Origin: Sphingobacteriales bacterium
GTDB taxonomy: Bacteria > Bacteroidota > Bacteroidia > Sphingobacteriales > Sphingobacteriaceae
Length of the DNA stretch: 40,065 bases
Reading direction: 5' to 3'
NCBI GenBank assembly: GCA_015654985.1
Contig: JAATFW010000095.1
Span: 1 to 40,065 of the forward strand
Shown here: piece by piece, positions 26,546 to 34,946 of the stretch
How positions within the stretch are numbered: the first letter of the stretch is position 1
Layout: each line of letters starts with the position of its first letter
Program-made: the position numbers and the translations under genes
Notes under the pieces: model-generated
What the model was told of the DNA's origin: nothing
Databases searched by the model: none
What the model saw: only the letters and a program-made list of their open reading frames with translations

Positions 26546-26589
26546 GTTATGAGTTGTGAGTTATGAATTATGAGTTGTAGGCTGTAAGT
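26541..26589. repeat. Seven-unit 7-bp repeat array
   Basis: Units in order: TGTAGGT, TATGAGT, TGTGAGT, TATGAAT, TATGAGT, TGTAGGC, TGTAAGT. The first unit contains the mnmD stop codon. Same period and RRGTTNN-like pattern as the array at 34933. Confidence 0.8.
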
Positions 26590-26624
26590 GTAATCTACTG
26601 GAATTCTATGTTTTATAAAATTAT

Positions 26625-26632
26625 TATCTTTA
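26625..26632 (+). promoter_or_regulatory. -7 box TATCTTTA before thioesterase gene
   Basis: Seven of eight match TAnnTTTG, 19 nt before the thioesterase ATG, in context TTATTATCTTTA. The same 12 nt recur at 27227-27238. No clear -33 TTG. Confidence 0.45.
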
Positions 26633-26651
26633 GCTTAACACTGGTTTGAAA

Positions 26652-27074
26652 ATGAGTACAGGAAAAACATACAGCCGCTTTAATACAGAATTTAAGGTAC
26701 GGCCCGACGATATCGACATGTTTAATCATGTCCACAACAGTAAATATTTTGATTACGTGCTTGCCGCCCGTTACGAGCAGATGGAAATTTATTATGGAAT
26801 GCCAATGGAAGAGTTCCTCAGTCAGGGGTATGGATGGGTAGTAAAAACCGCCTATGTTGATTACAAACGGCCACTTGGTTTAGGCGACATCTTCCTTGTG
26901 GAAACAGGTGTATCTGATCTTAACGATCGCGGGTGCCGCGTAGAGTTTAAGATCAGCAATAAAAAAACAGGCAAATTATGCAGTGACGGCTGGTTTGACT
27001 ACGTTCTTATTGATACAAAAACAGGAAGAAGCACAAAGGTCACTGAAGCTATGATCGAAAAATATTCTATCTAA
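26652..27074 (+). CDS. Acyl-CoA thioesterase (hotdog fold, 4HBT/YbgC-like)
   Basis: A 140-aa single hotdog-fold protein, expected to hydrolyse acyl-CoA or acyl-ACP thioesters as an oligomer in the cytoplasm. The catalytic region VRPDDIDMFNHVHNSKYFDY has the Asp of the D-x(4-5)-HVxN motif at the start of the long helix. Next come YGWVVKTAYVDYKRPLGLGD and VEFKISNKKTGKLCSDGWFDYVLID, the usual strands. The frame starts at TTG 26646, but the ATG at 26652 (MSTGKTYSRF) is the natural start. Its chain-length preference cannot be read. Ends in a terminator with two possible foldings. Confidence 0.88.
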   Translation: MSTGKTYSRFNTEFKVRPDDIDMFNHVHNSKYFDYVLAARYEQMEIYYGMPMEEFLSQGYGWVVKTAYVDYKRPLGLGDIFLVETGVSDLNDRGCRVEFKISNKKTGKLCSDGWFDYVLIDTKTGRSTKVTEAMIEKYSI

Positions 27075-27082
27075 CAATTTAC

Positions 27083-27130
27083 AGGATTCCCGGGTTTAAC
27101 AGGAATCCCGTGGCAGGAGAATCCTTTTTT
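27083..27130 (+). terminator. Terminator with two alternative stems
   Basis: AGGATTC (27083-27089) can pair with GAATCCT (27119-27125), which runs into TTTTTT and encloses CGGG/CCCG. Alternatively GGATTCC (27084-27090) pairs with GGAATCC (27102-27108), which has no T run. It lies 8 nt past the thioesterase stop. Confidence 0.75.
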
Positions 27131-27230
27131 ACATAAGGTTTGTAAATAAGTAATTCTGTTATTTTCCTCTTTCGTATGTTTAATAATGGGTTTTCGTCGC
27201 ATTTTTACTTCGCAGGATCATTAACTTTAT

Positions 27231-27291
27231 TATCTTTACACTGATAAGGTTTAGGTGCCCCGGTTGTACTCATTGCAGCCGGGGCTTTTTT
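27231..27291 (+). ncRNA. Candidate short RNA: promoter box directly followed by terminator
   Basis: TATCTTTA (27231-27238) is a fair -7 box. The strong terminator at 27257-27291 begins 18 nt later, and no ORF lies between. A transcript starting near 27245 would be about 45 nt. The rest of 27131-27420 shows no gene. The upstream terminator at 27083 makes read-through an incomplete explanation. Confidence 0.35.
27257..27291 (+). terminator. Strong orphan terminator
   Basis: GCCCCGG (27257-27263) and CCGGGGC (27279-27285) with a 15-nt loop, then TTTTTT. It points to the plus strand; the reverse strand has no T tract, so it does not serve the convergent NTF2 gene. Confidence 0.9.
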
Positions 27292-27420
27292 ATTCCGGTT
27301 GATTGATCTTCAACCGCTTACCTGCCACAATTACATTGACAGGTAATTTTGTAAAGAAGCTTCGGATCGACTAATTTCAAATTATTTATCTGATTAATTT
27401 CCCCTTCAGTATCAGTTCTT

Positions 27421-27858
27421 CTACAGAAGGTAGGTTTCGGGGATTACAAGGCTTTCCTTTTCATCGTTCCAGAGCATGGATACAATTTGCCATTTTCCCT
27501 TAGAATAGATGTACTGGATATAATTGACCCCTCTTTTCCAGGGTTGATTGGTTTCTGCAGTAAAAGAATACTCATAAATACTTATCCGCTGGGCAATATT
27601 TCCGAAAACTTCAGTATTATCAGATATTTCCTGCTGCGCATAGAAGGTAGCATTACCATCTTCAATCTGATGCATTACTGCCTGCACGTAACTTTGAACA
27701 GTAAAATCAAGCGGAGTGTCGTAATTACTGTTGATCAGCTTTCCGGCACCGAAAAAAAGTTCCTGCAACTTATCAAATTCAGGATAATGCTCCTCATTAA
27801 AGCTTATATATGCATAAAACTGCTCCGTAATCTTGTCAATTGCCTGGATATTCATCAT
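27421..27858 (-). CDS. NTF2-like (SnoaL/DUF4440-type) protein
   Basis: A 145-aa protein with the cone-shaped NTF2-like fold pattern: an N-terminal helix pair with paired FYAYISF...EFDKLQELFFGAGKL, the strand LINSN, the helix FTVQSYVQAVMHQIEDG, then strands ATFYAQQEISDNTEVFGNIA, ISIYEYSF, RGVNYIQYIYSKGKWQIVSMLWNDE. Order and the final W-x-I-x-S-M-L-W-x-D/N-E are common in SnoaL/DUF4440 relatives. These act as enzymes or binding proteins on small molecules, so no substrate is proposed. No signal peptide. Two Met codons start it; the gene stands alone, divergent from queE, with no conventional terminator on its strand seen. Confidence 0.75.
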   Translation of the reverse strand: MMNIQAIDKITEQFYAYISFNEEHYPEFDKLQELFFGAGKLINSNYDTPLDFTVQSYVQAVMHQIEDGNATFYAQQEISDNTEVFGNIAQRISIYEYSFTAETNQPWKRGVNYIQYIYSKGKWQIVSMLWNDEKESLVIPETYLL

Positions 27859-28003
27859 TATAATTTCAGATTTCTGGTTCTTCTGATTAACGGCAGAGCT
27901 GATAATAGGTTTTCTGTTTCACAAATTAATCCGGTTAAGGACGCTTGCATCATGCTGCTGCAATATTATCATTACCAAACCTTCATCCCTTTCAACTATT
28001 GGG

Positions 28004-28011
28004 TATATTTG
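28004..28011 (+). promoter_or_regulatory. -7 box TATATTTG of queE
   Basis: An exact TAnnTTTG match 16 nt before the queE ATG. The -33 position has TTC rather than TTG. No preQ1 riboswitch motif was recognised in the short leader. Confidence 0.55.
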
Positions 28012-28027
28012 CAGCCTTAAACACAAA

Positions 28028-28651
28028 ATGACACAGCAAGTACCAGAAGACGGATCTTTATTGCCTTTAATGGAGGAATTTTATACCATACAGGGAGAGG
28101 GCTATCATAGCGGGAAAGCCGCGTATTTTATCCGGCTTGGAGGTTGTGATGTGGGGTGCCACTGGTGTGATGTAAAGGAAAGCTGGGATGCGGAACTGCA
28201 TCCGCTTACTCCTGCTGACCAGATCGTTGAAAATGCCGCCAAATATCCCGGGAAGGCTGTGGTAATTACCGGAGGCGAACCCCTGATCTATAACCTCGAC
28301 TATCTTACCGCTGAGCTGCAGAAGAGAGGAATAAAGACTTTCATAGAAACATCGGGAGCATACCCTCTTTCGGGCTATTGGGATTGGATCTGCGTTTCTC
28401 CTAAAAAGTTTAAAGCTCCTCATCCCGGCCTTTTACCTAAGGCCGGTGAACTGAAAGTGATCGTATTTAATAAAAGTGATTTTCAATGGGCTGAAAAATA
28501 CGCGGAAATGGTATCTCCCGACTGTAAATTATATCTTCAGCCTGAATGGTCAAAAGCAGCCGAGGTTACTCCTCTCATCATCGACTACGTTATGCAAAAC
28601 CCTAAATGGGAGATTTCCCTGCAAACACATAAGTATCTGAACATTCCTTAA
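28028..28651 (+). CDS. queE: 7-carboxy-7-deazaguanine synthase QueE
   Basis: A radical SAM enzyme that converts 6-carboxytetrahydropterin to 7-carboxy-7-deazaguanine for queuosine and other deazapurines. The 207-aa protein shows the substrate/SAM start EEFYTIQGEGYHSGKAAYFI and the [4Fe-4S] cluster Cys motif at C40-x3-C44-x2-C47 (GGCDVGCHWCD). The cluster-adjacent GGEP motif is VVITGGEPLI. The C-terminal KYLNIP is typical of the family. queC/queD are not in the window. The start at 28028 is well supported by spacing to the -7 box. The stop lies inside an 8-bp hairpin. Confidence 0.95.
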   Translation: MTQQVPEDGSLLPLMEEFYTIQGEGYHSGKAAYFIRLGGCDVGCHWCDVKESWDAELHPLTPADQIVENAAKYPGKAVVITGGEPLIYNLDYLTAELQKRGIKTFIETSGAYPLSGYWDWICVSPKKFKAPHPGLLPKAGELKVIVFNKSDFQWAEKYAEMVSPDCKLYLQPEWSKAAEVTPLIIDYVMQNPKWEISLQTHKYLNIP

Positions 28652-28663
28652 AAGAGGAATGTT
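28640..28663 (+). promoter_or_regulatory. Hairpin over the queE stop codon
   Basis: AACATTCC (28640-28647) and GGAATGTT (28656-28663) form a perfect 8-bp stem whose loop holds the queE stop. It is followed by ATATTTA, not a T run, and TATATTTA at about 28664 resembles a -7 box for the next gene. Confidence 0.5.
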
Positions 28664-28688
28664 ATATTTACTGAATAAACTTAACATC

Positions 28689-29471
28689 ATGAATCTTTTT
28701 TTTGCTGCAATCGTATTATTGGGTATTACAGGAGTAACCATGGCGAAAGGTATTGATGTGCCGTATGAAGATGGAGAAACAAAACTAACCGGATATTTAG
28801 CCAAAACAGGAAAAGAAGGTGAAATAGCGCCGGGAATAATCGTAATTCATGCGTGGATGGGAATCAACGACTTTGTGAAAACTTCTGCAGACCGTTTATC
28901 TGAACTGGGCTATTATGCATTTGCTGCTGATATTTATGGCCGGGAAGCAAGGCCGCAGTCGGCTGCAGAAGCAGGAAAAACATCGGGGTTCTATAAAAAT
29001 AACCGTGACATTTACCGGTCAAGAATAAAAGCAGCCATTGATCAGCTCATAAAAGCGGGCGCCGATCCGAAAAGAATAGCTGTTATTGGCTATTGCTTTG
29101 GAGGTACGGGGGCATTAGAGGCTGCAAGGGCTAACTTCCCGGTAAAAGGTGTGGTTTCATTTCATGGAGGGCTCGATAAAAGAACGGATAAAGATGAATC
29201 CGTGCCTATAGGGGTAAAGGTACTTGTATTGCACGGAGCTGACGACCCTCATGTACCGGAAGAACAGGCTAAAGCCTTTCGCGATGAGATGAAAGGCAGG
29301 AAGGCTGACTGGCAAATGGTCTATTATGCGAATGCAGTTCACGCTTTTACAGAACCTGCAGCGGGTAATGATAATTCAAAAGGGGCGGCATATAATGAAC
29401 TGGCAGCAGAACGCTCCTGGGAACATATGAAATTATTTTTAAACGAATTGTTTTCTGATACAATGCATTAA
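28689..29471 (+). CDS. Secreted dienelactone hydrolase family protein
   Basis: A 260-aa alpha/beta hydrolase. The frame opens at 28659; the ATG at 28689 starts a signal peptide (MNLFFAAIVLLGITGVTMAKG). The nucleophile elbow is GYCFGG with Cys136, and the catalytic acid and base are D185 (in HGADDPHVP) and H218 (in AVHAFTEP), together the Cys-Asp-His triad of dienelactone hydrolases. In the family these open lactone rings, but many such bacterial proteins have no known substrate. The N-terminal strand ETKLTGYLA and VIHAWMGINDFVK are typical. It sits 38 nt after queE and 6 nt before the PorE-like gene, so it probably shares its transcript with the latter. Confidence 0.9.
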   Translation: MNLFFAAIVLLGITGVTMAKGIDVPYEDGETKLTGYLAKTGKEGEIAPGIIVIHAWMGINDFVKTSADRLSELGYYAFAADIYGREARPQSAAEAGKTSGFYKNNRDIYRSRIKAAIDQLIKAGADPKRIAVIGYCFGGTGALEAARANFPVKGVVSFHGGLDKRTDKDESVPIGVKVLVLHGADDPHVPEEQAKAFRDEMKGRKADWQMVYYANAVHAFTEPAAGNDNSKGAAYNELAAERSWEHMKLFLNELFSDTMH

Positions 29472-29477
29472 GGATAC

Positions 29478-31379
29478 ATGAAAAGCCTGCTCACCTGTTT
29501 TTTAGTTTTCACAGTCGCTCTGCTGTACGCACAAACGCCGGGGAACATCCCTGATAAACAGGCGCAGAAAATGTATGAGCAGGCTAACCGGCAGCTTTCT
29601 TCCGGTAATTATCAGGGTGCAATATCAGAACTTCAGAAAGCAGTGGCAATTGATACTAAATTTGCAGCCGCTTTTCAGCAACTCGGAGATATATCGCGCA
29701 AGCTGCGAAAATACAGTGATGCAAATACCTATTACAGAAAGGTGATCGCAATAGATCCTGAGTTTCATTCCCTCACCTATTACGGGCTTGCGGAGAGCGA
29801 AATGAATCTTGGCGACTACTCTTCAGCCCTGCAGCATTTTACAAAATTCCTTTCTTTTCCGTCTGTTTCTGATAACAGCAAAAAGCTTGCTGTAAAATAT
29901 ATCAACGATTGCCGCTTTAGTATTGAAGCAATAAAGAAGCCTGTGGAGTTCAAACCTGTTAACCTTGGTGCTTCGGTAAATACAACATGGCAGGAATATC
30001 TCCCTGTTGTTACTGCGGATGAGGAAAGGCTGATCTTTACCCGGAGGGTCAATAATAACGAAGACTTTTATGAAAGTATTAAAAAGAATAGTGTCTGGCA
30101 ACCTGCAACATATTTAAGTAAGAATATTAATACGCCTAATTTCAATGAGGGGGCACAGTGCATTTCTCCTGATGGCCTCTATCTTTTTTTTACGGGCTGT
30201 AACCGGCCTGAGGGATTAGGCCGCTGTGATATTTATGTTTGCAAACGCGAAGGAAAAGGCTGGAGTGAGCCTTTTAACATCGGTCCGCCCGTCAACACAT
30301 CAGGATGGGAATCGCAGCCTTCTCTCAGCGCCGATGGGCGTACCCTTTATTTTGTAAGTAACCGGCCCGGCGGCATCGGGGGGTATGACATATGGACGGC
30401 AGAACTTATGGAAGATGGAAAATGGGCTAATCCGGTAAATCTGGGTCCCTCTGTTAATACACCCTATGATGAACATTCACCTTTTATCCATCCTGACAAC
30501 AGCACATTGTATTTTTCGTCGAACGGTTGGCCGGGACTGGGGAACAGAGATCTGTTCATCAGCAGAAAAGATGCTGAAGGGCGATGGCAGGAACCGCAAA
30601 ACCTGGGTTATCCTATTAATACCGCAGGTGAAGAAAGCGGCCTTACGGTAAGCGCCGACGGACGTACTGCTTTTTTTGCTTCTGATATGAAAGGCGGGGC
30701 GGGTGGAATGGATATTTATTCATTTAAACTGCCTGAAAAAGTAAGGCCCCTGCCCGTAACGTATATAAAGGGAAAAGTGATAGATGCAGAATCAAAGGAA
30801 CCGCTTGATGCCAATATAAAGATTACCGAACTGAAAGGTAAAAGAATAATTTTCAATGAAGAAAGCGATGCAGAAGATGGGGATTTTCTGGCAACAATGC
30901 CCGAAGGAAAAAATTTCGGCCTCACTGTTTACAGGGATGATTATCTTTTCTACTCGGAGAATTTTTCTCCGGAGAAAATGGATGCTAAAGGAAAACCTTT
31001 CAGTCTGGTCATCCCGCTGCGTAAAATTAAAGCCGGTGGAATTGTAGTATTAAATAATATTTTTTTCGAAACGAATAAGTCGGAATTGATGCCTGAATCA
31101 AAAGCAGAACTTCAGTTGCTGTTGAATTTTCTAAAGACCAATCCGAATGCTGTAATTGAAATAAACGGCCATACAGACGATGTTGGCAGTGATGCGGCAA
31201 ATAATGTACTTTCAGAAAACCGGGCGAAGAGCGTTTATACTTATCTGTTAAACAGTAAGATAGATCCGTCGAGATTAAGTTATAAAGGATATGGAAAAAC
31301 ACAGCCTGTTGCCGATAATACGACGGAAGAAGGCAAGCGGGTCAACCGCAGGACTGAATTCAGGATCGTAAGGTATTAG
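29478..31379 (+). CDS. PorE-like TPR/beta-propeller/CRD/OmpA outer-membrane protein
   Basis: A 633-aa periplasmic protein. After the signal peptide (MKSLLTCFLVFTVALLYA-QT) come TPR repeats (about 30-145, ANRQLSSGNYQGAISELQKA), a PD40/WD40-like propeller (about 165-415, with repeats such as YFVSNRPGGIGGYDIW and FFASDMKGGAGGMDIY), a carboxypeptidase-regulatory-like beta domain (about 420-515) and an OmpA-type peptidoglycan-binding domain (520-633). The last has NGHTDDVGS and NRRTEFRI, with the Asp and Arg that bind the peptide stem. This order is that of PorE of Porphyromonas gingivalis, a T9SS-linked component anchored to peptidoglycan. Many paralogues occur, so direct T9SS service is inferred. 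It begins after AAGGATAC and overlaps the convergent hydroxylase by 20 nt. Confidence 0.88.
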   Translation: MKSLLTCFLVFTVALLYAQTPGNIPDKQAQKMYEQANRQLSSGNYQGAISELQKAVAIDTKFAAAFQQLGDISRKLRKYSDANTYYRKVIAIDPEFHSLTYYGLAESEMNLGDYSSALQHFTKFLSFPSVSDNSKKLAVKYINDCRFSIEAIKKPVEFKPVNLGASVNTTWQEYLPVVTADEERLIFTRRVNNNEDFYESIKKNSVWQPATYLSKNINTPNFNEGAQCISPDGLYLFFTGCNRPEGLGRCDIYVCKREGKGWSEPFNIGPPVNTSGWESQPSLSADGRTLYFVSNRPGGIGGYDIWTAELMEDGKWANPVNLGPSVNTPYDEHSPFIHPDNSTLYFSSNGWPGLGNRDLFISRKDAEGRWQEPQNLGYPINTAGEESGLTVSADGRTAFFASDMKGGAGGMDIYSFKLPEKVRPLPVTYIKGKVIDAESKEPLDANIKITELKGKRIIFNEESDAEDGDFLATMPEGKNFGLTVYRDDYLFYSENFSPEKMDAKGKPFSLVIPLRKIKAGGIVVLNNIFFETNKSELMPESKAELQLLLNFLKTNPNAVIEINGHTDDVGSDAANNVLSENRAKSVYTYLLNSKIDPSRLSYKGYGKTQPVADNTTEEGKRVNRRTEFRIVRY

Positions 31380-32103
31380 TAGTTTTACTGAACTTACGGG
31401 GCTGGTAACCGCTTTTCCTGTTTTTAAGCAAGTCGTCTTTTTCAGTTGCGCTTATCTCTCTGCGAAAATCAGAATTTTCTCTCTCTGGTAGGGTCCTGAA
31501 AACAATATCCCAGAAAGAGGAACTTACTCCGAAACCCTTTTCCGGATATTTATAATGATGCAGATGATGATTCCTCCAGATTCCTTTCATTCCTCTGGGA
31601 GGTGCATAGGCATGAATGGCATAATGCATGGATACGTAAGCAAGATAACCGGTAATAAATCCGGGGAAATAAACAGAAACATAATTGCCGGTGCCGGCAA
31701 TTATAAAACTCAATCCATAAATAAGGCCAAAAATAACTGAAGCCAGAATTAAACTTGGTAACGGAGGCATAAATAAACGCATCTTATCACGCGGGTATTC
31801 ATGATGATTACCATGGAAAATATAAACAAGCCTTTGCCCCCATTGGGTCCGTGCTTCGTAATGGAACAAATATCTGTGCGCAAAATATTCAAATAAAGTC
31901 CAGCTTATCAGGGCAATAAAAAAATGAATACAAATAGAACTTATTGAAAACCCTATGGATGTATGGCTATAATATAATAACCATGCATTCAATGGCAGGT
32001 ACATAGAATAGATTATCCACGGCCGGGTCTTTGTTAAAGCTTCCAGCACATCGCTTCTGAACAGGCGTGCCCGCCCTTTATTGTTAATTTTTTCAAAATG
32101 CAT
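31360..32103 (-). CDS. Fatty acid hydroxylase / sterol desaturase family membrane protein
   Basis: A 247-aa integral membrane di-iron oxygenase. The frame starts at TTG 32109; the ATG at 32103 (MHFEKINNKGRARLF) is preferred. Histidine clusters for the di-iron site are HRYLFHY, HGNHHEYPRD, HYAIHAY and HHLHHY, the layout of fatty acid 2-hydroxylases, as in Bacteroidota sphingolipid and fatty-acid hydroxylation. At least four hydrophobic segments are visible between and before the His boxes. The C-terminal tail (KTTNTLRS) is polar and is encoded opposite the end of the PorE-like gene. The substrate, maybe 2-hydroxylated sphingolipid acyl chains, is inference. It is downstream of alaS in the same direction but 142 nt away. 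Confidence 0.88.
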   Translation of the reverse strand: MHFEKINNKGRARLFRSDVLEALTKTRPWIIYSMYLPLNAWLLYYSHTSIGFSISSICIHFFIALISWTLFEYFAHRYLFHYEARTQWGQRLVYIFHGNHHEYPRDKMRLFMPPLPSLILASVIFGLIYGLSFIIAGTGNYVSVYFPGFITGYLAYVSMHYAIHAYAPPRGMKGIWRNHHLHHYKYPEKGFGVSSSFWDIVFRTLPERENSDFRREISATEKDDLLKNRKSGYQPRKFSKTTNTLRS

Positions 32104-32245
32104 AAGCAAACCCTTTCAGACTAAACTGATAAGTTAATATAGTTAATATCCCCTGAAAGAAATTAACCCCTTGCCGCGACTTTTGTTTTAAAACAAGGTC
32201 TCTTATCTTCCTTTGAAAGAACAGTTTTTATAGATGAAAAGACAG

Positions 32246-34897
32246 CTATTTGCTGATTTCTGCCACCATTTCTTTAGCTTTTTTAAGGGCTTTTTCCAGG
32301 CCCGAACTGTCTTTTCCTCCGGCAGTAGCATAGAAAGGTTGTCCGCCGCCGCCGCCGCTAATCTCTTTGGCAAGCTCCCTGATAATGTTTCCGGCATGCA
32401 AGCCCTTTTGTTCTGCAAGACTTTCTGAGATCATCACGGTAAGCGCGGGTTTTCCCTCTGCATCACTGGCAAGTACGAGGAAAAGATTATCAACAATCTC
32501 CTTTAAAGAATAAGCAAGGTTTTTAATGGCATCTGCATTTCCAAAATCTACTTTTTGAGCAATGAAATGAATTCCATTTATAATTTCTGCTTTCGCGGCA
32601 AGCTCATGTTTCAGGTTGGCTGCCTTTTCATAGATATTTTTTTCTAGTTCTTTCTTAAGCTTTGCATTTTCCTCAAGGAGGACTTCAACAGAGCGGTTCA
32701 GATCCTTTGGGTTTTTAAGCAATGTTTTCAGTTGTCCGATAAGTTTATTTTGTTCATTAATGAAAGCTTCAGCGGCCGGTCCGGTAATTGCCTCAATTCT
32801 TCTTACGCCTGCAGCTACAGCACTTTCTGAAATGATCTTAAAATATCCGATTTCGCCGGTAGCTTTAATATGGGTACCGCCGCACAACTCCCTGGAATAG
32901 TTATCATCGAATGTAATGATCCTTACAAAGTCGCCATATTTCTCACCAAAAAGCGCTGTAACACCCCTGTCCAGGGCTTCCCTGAACGGAACATTCCTTT
33001 CTTCTTTCAACGGTATATTCTCACGTACTTTTTGGTTTACAATCGCTTCTACTTTTGATAATTCATCCTCAGTAACCTTTGTAAAATGCGAAAAGTCGAA
33101 ACGCAGATGCCCGGGATTTACCAGTGACCCTTTTTGCTGAACGTGGGTTCCGAGTACTATACGTAATGCGGCATGAAGCAGATGGGTTGCAGAATGATTA
33201 TTCTGGATCTCATTACGCCGTTCTTTATCAACAATACAAAGTACTTCCTGATGAAGGTCAAAACCTTCGGGAATCTCATCTGTAAAGTGGACTGTAAGGG
33301 CATTTTCCTTTTTTGTATCTGTAATCCTCAGAGAGCTTACGGCGCCGGCAGAAGGTTTCTGTGTAAGGATACCGGTATCGCCAACCTGTCCGCCACTTTC
33401 AGCATAAAAAGGTGTGCGGTCTAAAACGATCTGGTATTGTTCTCTGCCTTTAGAAACAATTTTGCGGTATTTCAGGATATGAGCTTCTTCCTGAAGGGTA
33501 TCATAACCAACAAACTCATTTTCGTCACCTTTGCCGACAATGATCCAGTCGCCTGTATCTACGGCAGTGGCTGCACGCGACCGTGTTTTCTGAGCTTCGA
33601 GCGCTTTACTGAAACCCTCCATATCAACAGTAAGGCCTTTTTCCCGGGCCATTAATTCCGTAAGGTCAATCGGGAAACCAAAGGTATCATACAGCTCAAA
33701 GGCAAACTCTCCCTCTACAGACGTACTGCCTGTAGTATACTTTTCAAAACGCTGAATGCCGGTTGCCAGGGTCCTCAGAAAAGAAATCTCTTCTTCGAGG
33801 ATCACCTTCTGCACAAAATCCTGCTGAGCTTTCAATTCGGGAAATACTCCATCAAACTGATCAGCGAGAATTGGAACCAGCTTATTGAAGAAGGGCTCTT
33901 TAAATCCTAAAAAAGTATAAGCATATCTTACCGCCCTGCGAAGAATACGCCTGATAACATAACCGGCTTTTACATTAGAAGGAAGCTGTCCGTCTGCTAT
34001 TGCAAAAGCTATTGCCCTGATATGATCGGCCATTACCCTCATGGCGATATCGGTTTTATGGGCGCTTTCGCCTAAGTTATAAGGAATGCCGCTCTCCCTG
34101 GAAATAAACTGGATCAGTGGCTGAAAAACGTCGGTATCGTAATTGGATGATTTCTCCTGTAATATTCTGACAAGCCGTTCGAGACCCATACCGGTATCTA
34201 CATGCCGGGCCGGCAAAGGCTGGAGCGAACCGTCTTTAAGACGGTTAAACTGCATAAATACGTTATTCCAGATCTCAATAACCTGCGGATCGTCGGCATT
34301 GACAAGGGTTTTTCCATCGGTTCTGCTTCTTTCCTCATCCGGCCGGCAATCTACATGTATTTCAGAACAGGGGCCGCAGGGCCCGGTATCACCCATTTCC
34401 CAGAAATTATCTTTTTTATTTCCAAAAAGGATACGGTCTTCTGCAATCCAGAGTTTCCAGAAATCAAATGCTTCCTGATCTTTAGGGAGGCCTTCTTTTT
34501 CATCTCCTTCAAAGACTGTAACATAAAGGCGGTCTTTCGGGATGCCATATACACCGGTAAGAAGTTCCCAGCTCCAGGCTATTGCTTCCTTCTTGAAATA
34601 ATCGCCAAAGCTCCAGTTTCCGAGCATTTCAAACATCGTGTGATGATAGGTATCAATCCCCACCTCTTCAAGGTCATTATGCTTTCCGGATACGCGAAGA
34701 CAACGCTGTGTATCGGCTACACGGGAATATTTAACAGGGGCCTCACCCAAAAATATCTCTTTAAACTGGTTCATCCCCGCATTGGTGAACATCAGAGTGG
34801 GATCATTCTTTACAACAATTGGGGCAGATGATACGATCTGATGTCCTTTATCTGCAAAAAAGTCTAAAAAAGCCTGCCTGATTTCCTTTGTAGTCAT
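32246..34897 (-). CDS. alaS: Alanyl-tRNA synthetase
   Basis: Charges tRNA-Ala; 883 aa, close to the E. coli enzyme (876). The class II core opens with MTTKEIRQAFLDFFADKGHQ and shows TNAGMNQFKEIFLG and MLGNWSFGDYFKKEA. The editing domain has zinc-type ligands H568 and H572 (HSATH), and C672/H676 (CGGTH). The C-terminal oligomerisation domain ends with the Gly-rich stretch GGGGGQPFYATAGG, and a coiled-coil region (about 720-800) precedes it. No truncation is seen. The start ATG at 34897 is 20 nt after a -7 box. This is a single essential gene divergent from a MerR regulator. Confidence 0.98.
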   Translation of the reverse strand: MTTKEIRQAFLDFFADKGHQIVSSAPIVVKNDPTLMFTNAGMNQFKEIFLGEAPVKYSRVADTQRCLRVSGKHNDLEEVGIDTYHHTMFEMLGNWSFGDYFKKEAIAWSWELLTGVYGIPKDRLYVTVFEGDEKEGLPKDQEAFDFWKLWIAEDRILFGNKKDNFWEMGDTGPCGPCSEIHVDCRPDEERSRTDGKTLVNADDPQVIEIWNNVFMQFNRLKDGSLQPLPARHVDTGMGLERLVRILQEKSSNYDTDVFQPLIQFISRESGIPYNLGESAHKTDIAMRVMADHIRAIAFAIADGQLPSNVKAGYVIRRILRRAVRYAYTFLGFKEPFFNKLVPILADQFDGVFPELKAQQDFVQKVILEEEISFLRTLATGIQRFEKYTTGSTSVEGEFAFELYDTFGFPIDLTELMAREKGLTVDMEGFSKALEAQKTRSRAATAVDTGDWIIVGKGDENEFVGYDTLQEEAHILKYRKIVSKGREQYQIVLDRTPFYAESGGQVGDTGILTQKPSAGAVSSLRITDTKKENALTVHFTDEIPEGFDLHQEVLCIVDKERRNEIQNNHSATHLLHAALRIVLGTHVQQKGSLVNPGHLRFDFSHFTKVTEDELSKVEAIVNQKVRENIPLKEERNVPFREALDRGVTALFGEKYGDFVRIITFDDNYSRELCGGTHIKATGEIGYFKIISESAVAAGVRRIEAITGPAAEAFINEQNKLIGQLKTLLKNPKDLNRSVEVLLEENAKLKKELEKNIYEKAANLKHELAAKAEIINGIHFIAQKVDFGNADAIKNLAYSLKEIVDNLFLVLASDAEGKPALTVMISESLAEQKGLHAGNIIRELAKEISGGGGGQPFYATAGGKDSSGLEKALKKAKEMVAEISK

Positions 34898-34916
34898 TCT
34901 AAATCTATTTGAACCG

Positions 34917-34946
34917 CAAAGTTAACAAGGAAGTTGAAAGTTCAAA
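34917..34946 (-). promoter_or_regulatory. alaS promoter, -33 box inside repeat
   Basis: Reverse-strand TTTG (34946-34943) is 18 nt from TAACTTTG (34924-34917), close to the consensus TTTG-N19-TAnnTTTG. The -33 box is contributed by a GTTCAAA unit of the heptamer array. Expected leader about 15 nt. Confidence 0.65.

Noticed and set aside
27487-28020. 177-aa open frame on the plus strand
   Set aside because: Mostly antisense to the NTF2-like gene, with no domain; the real signal there is the minus-strand gene and the queE promoter.
34202-34831. 209-aa open frame on the plus strand
   Set aside because: Lies wholly antisense to alaS, which has full-length motifs; composition is that of a shadow frame.
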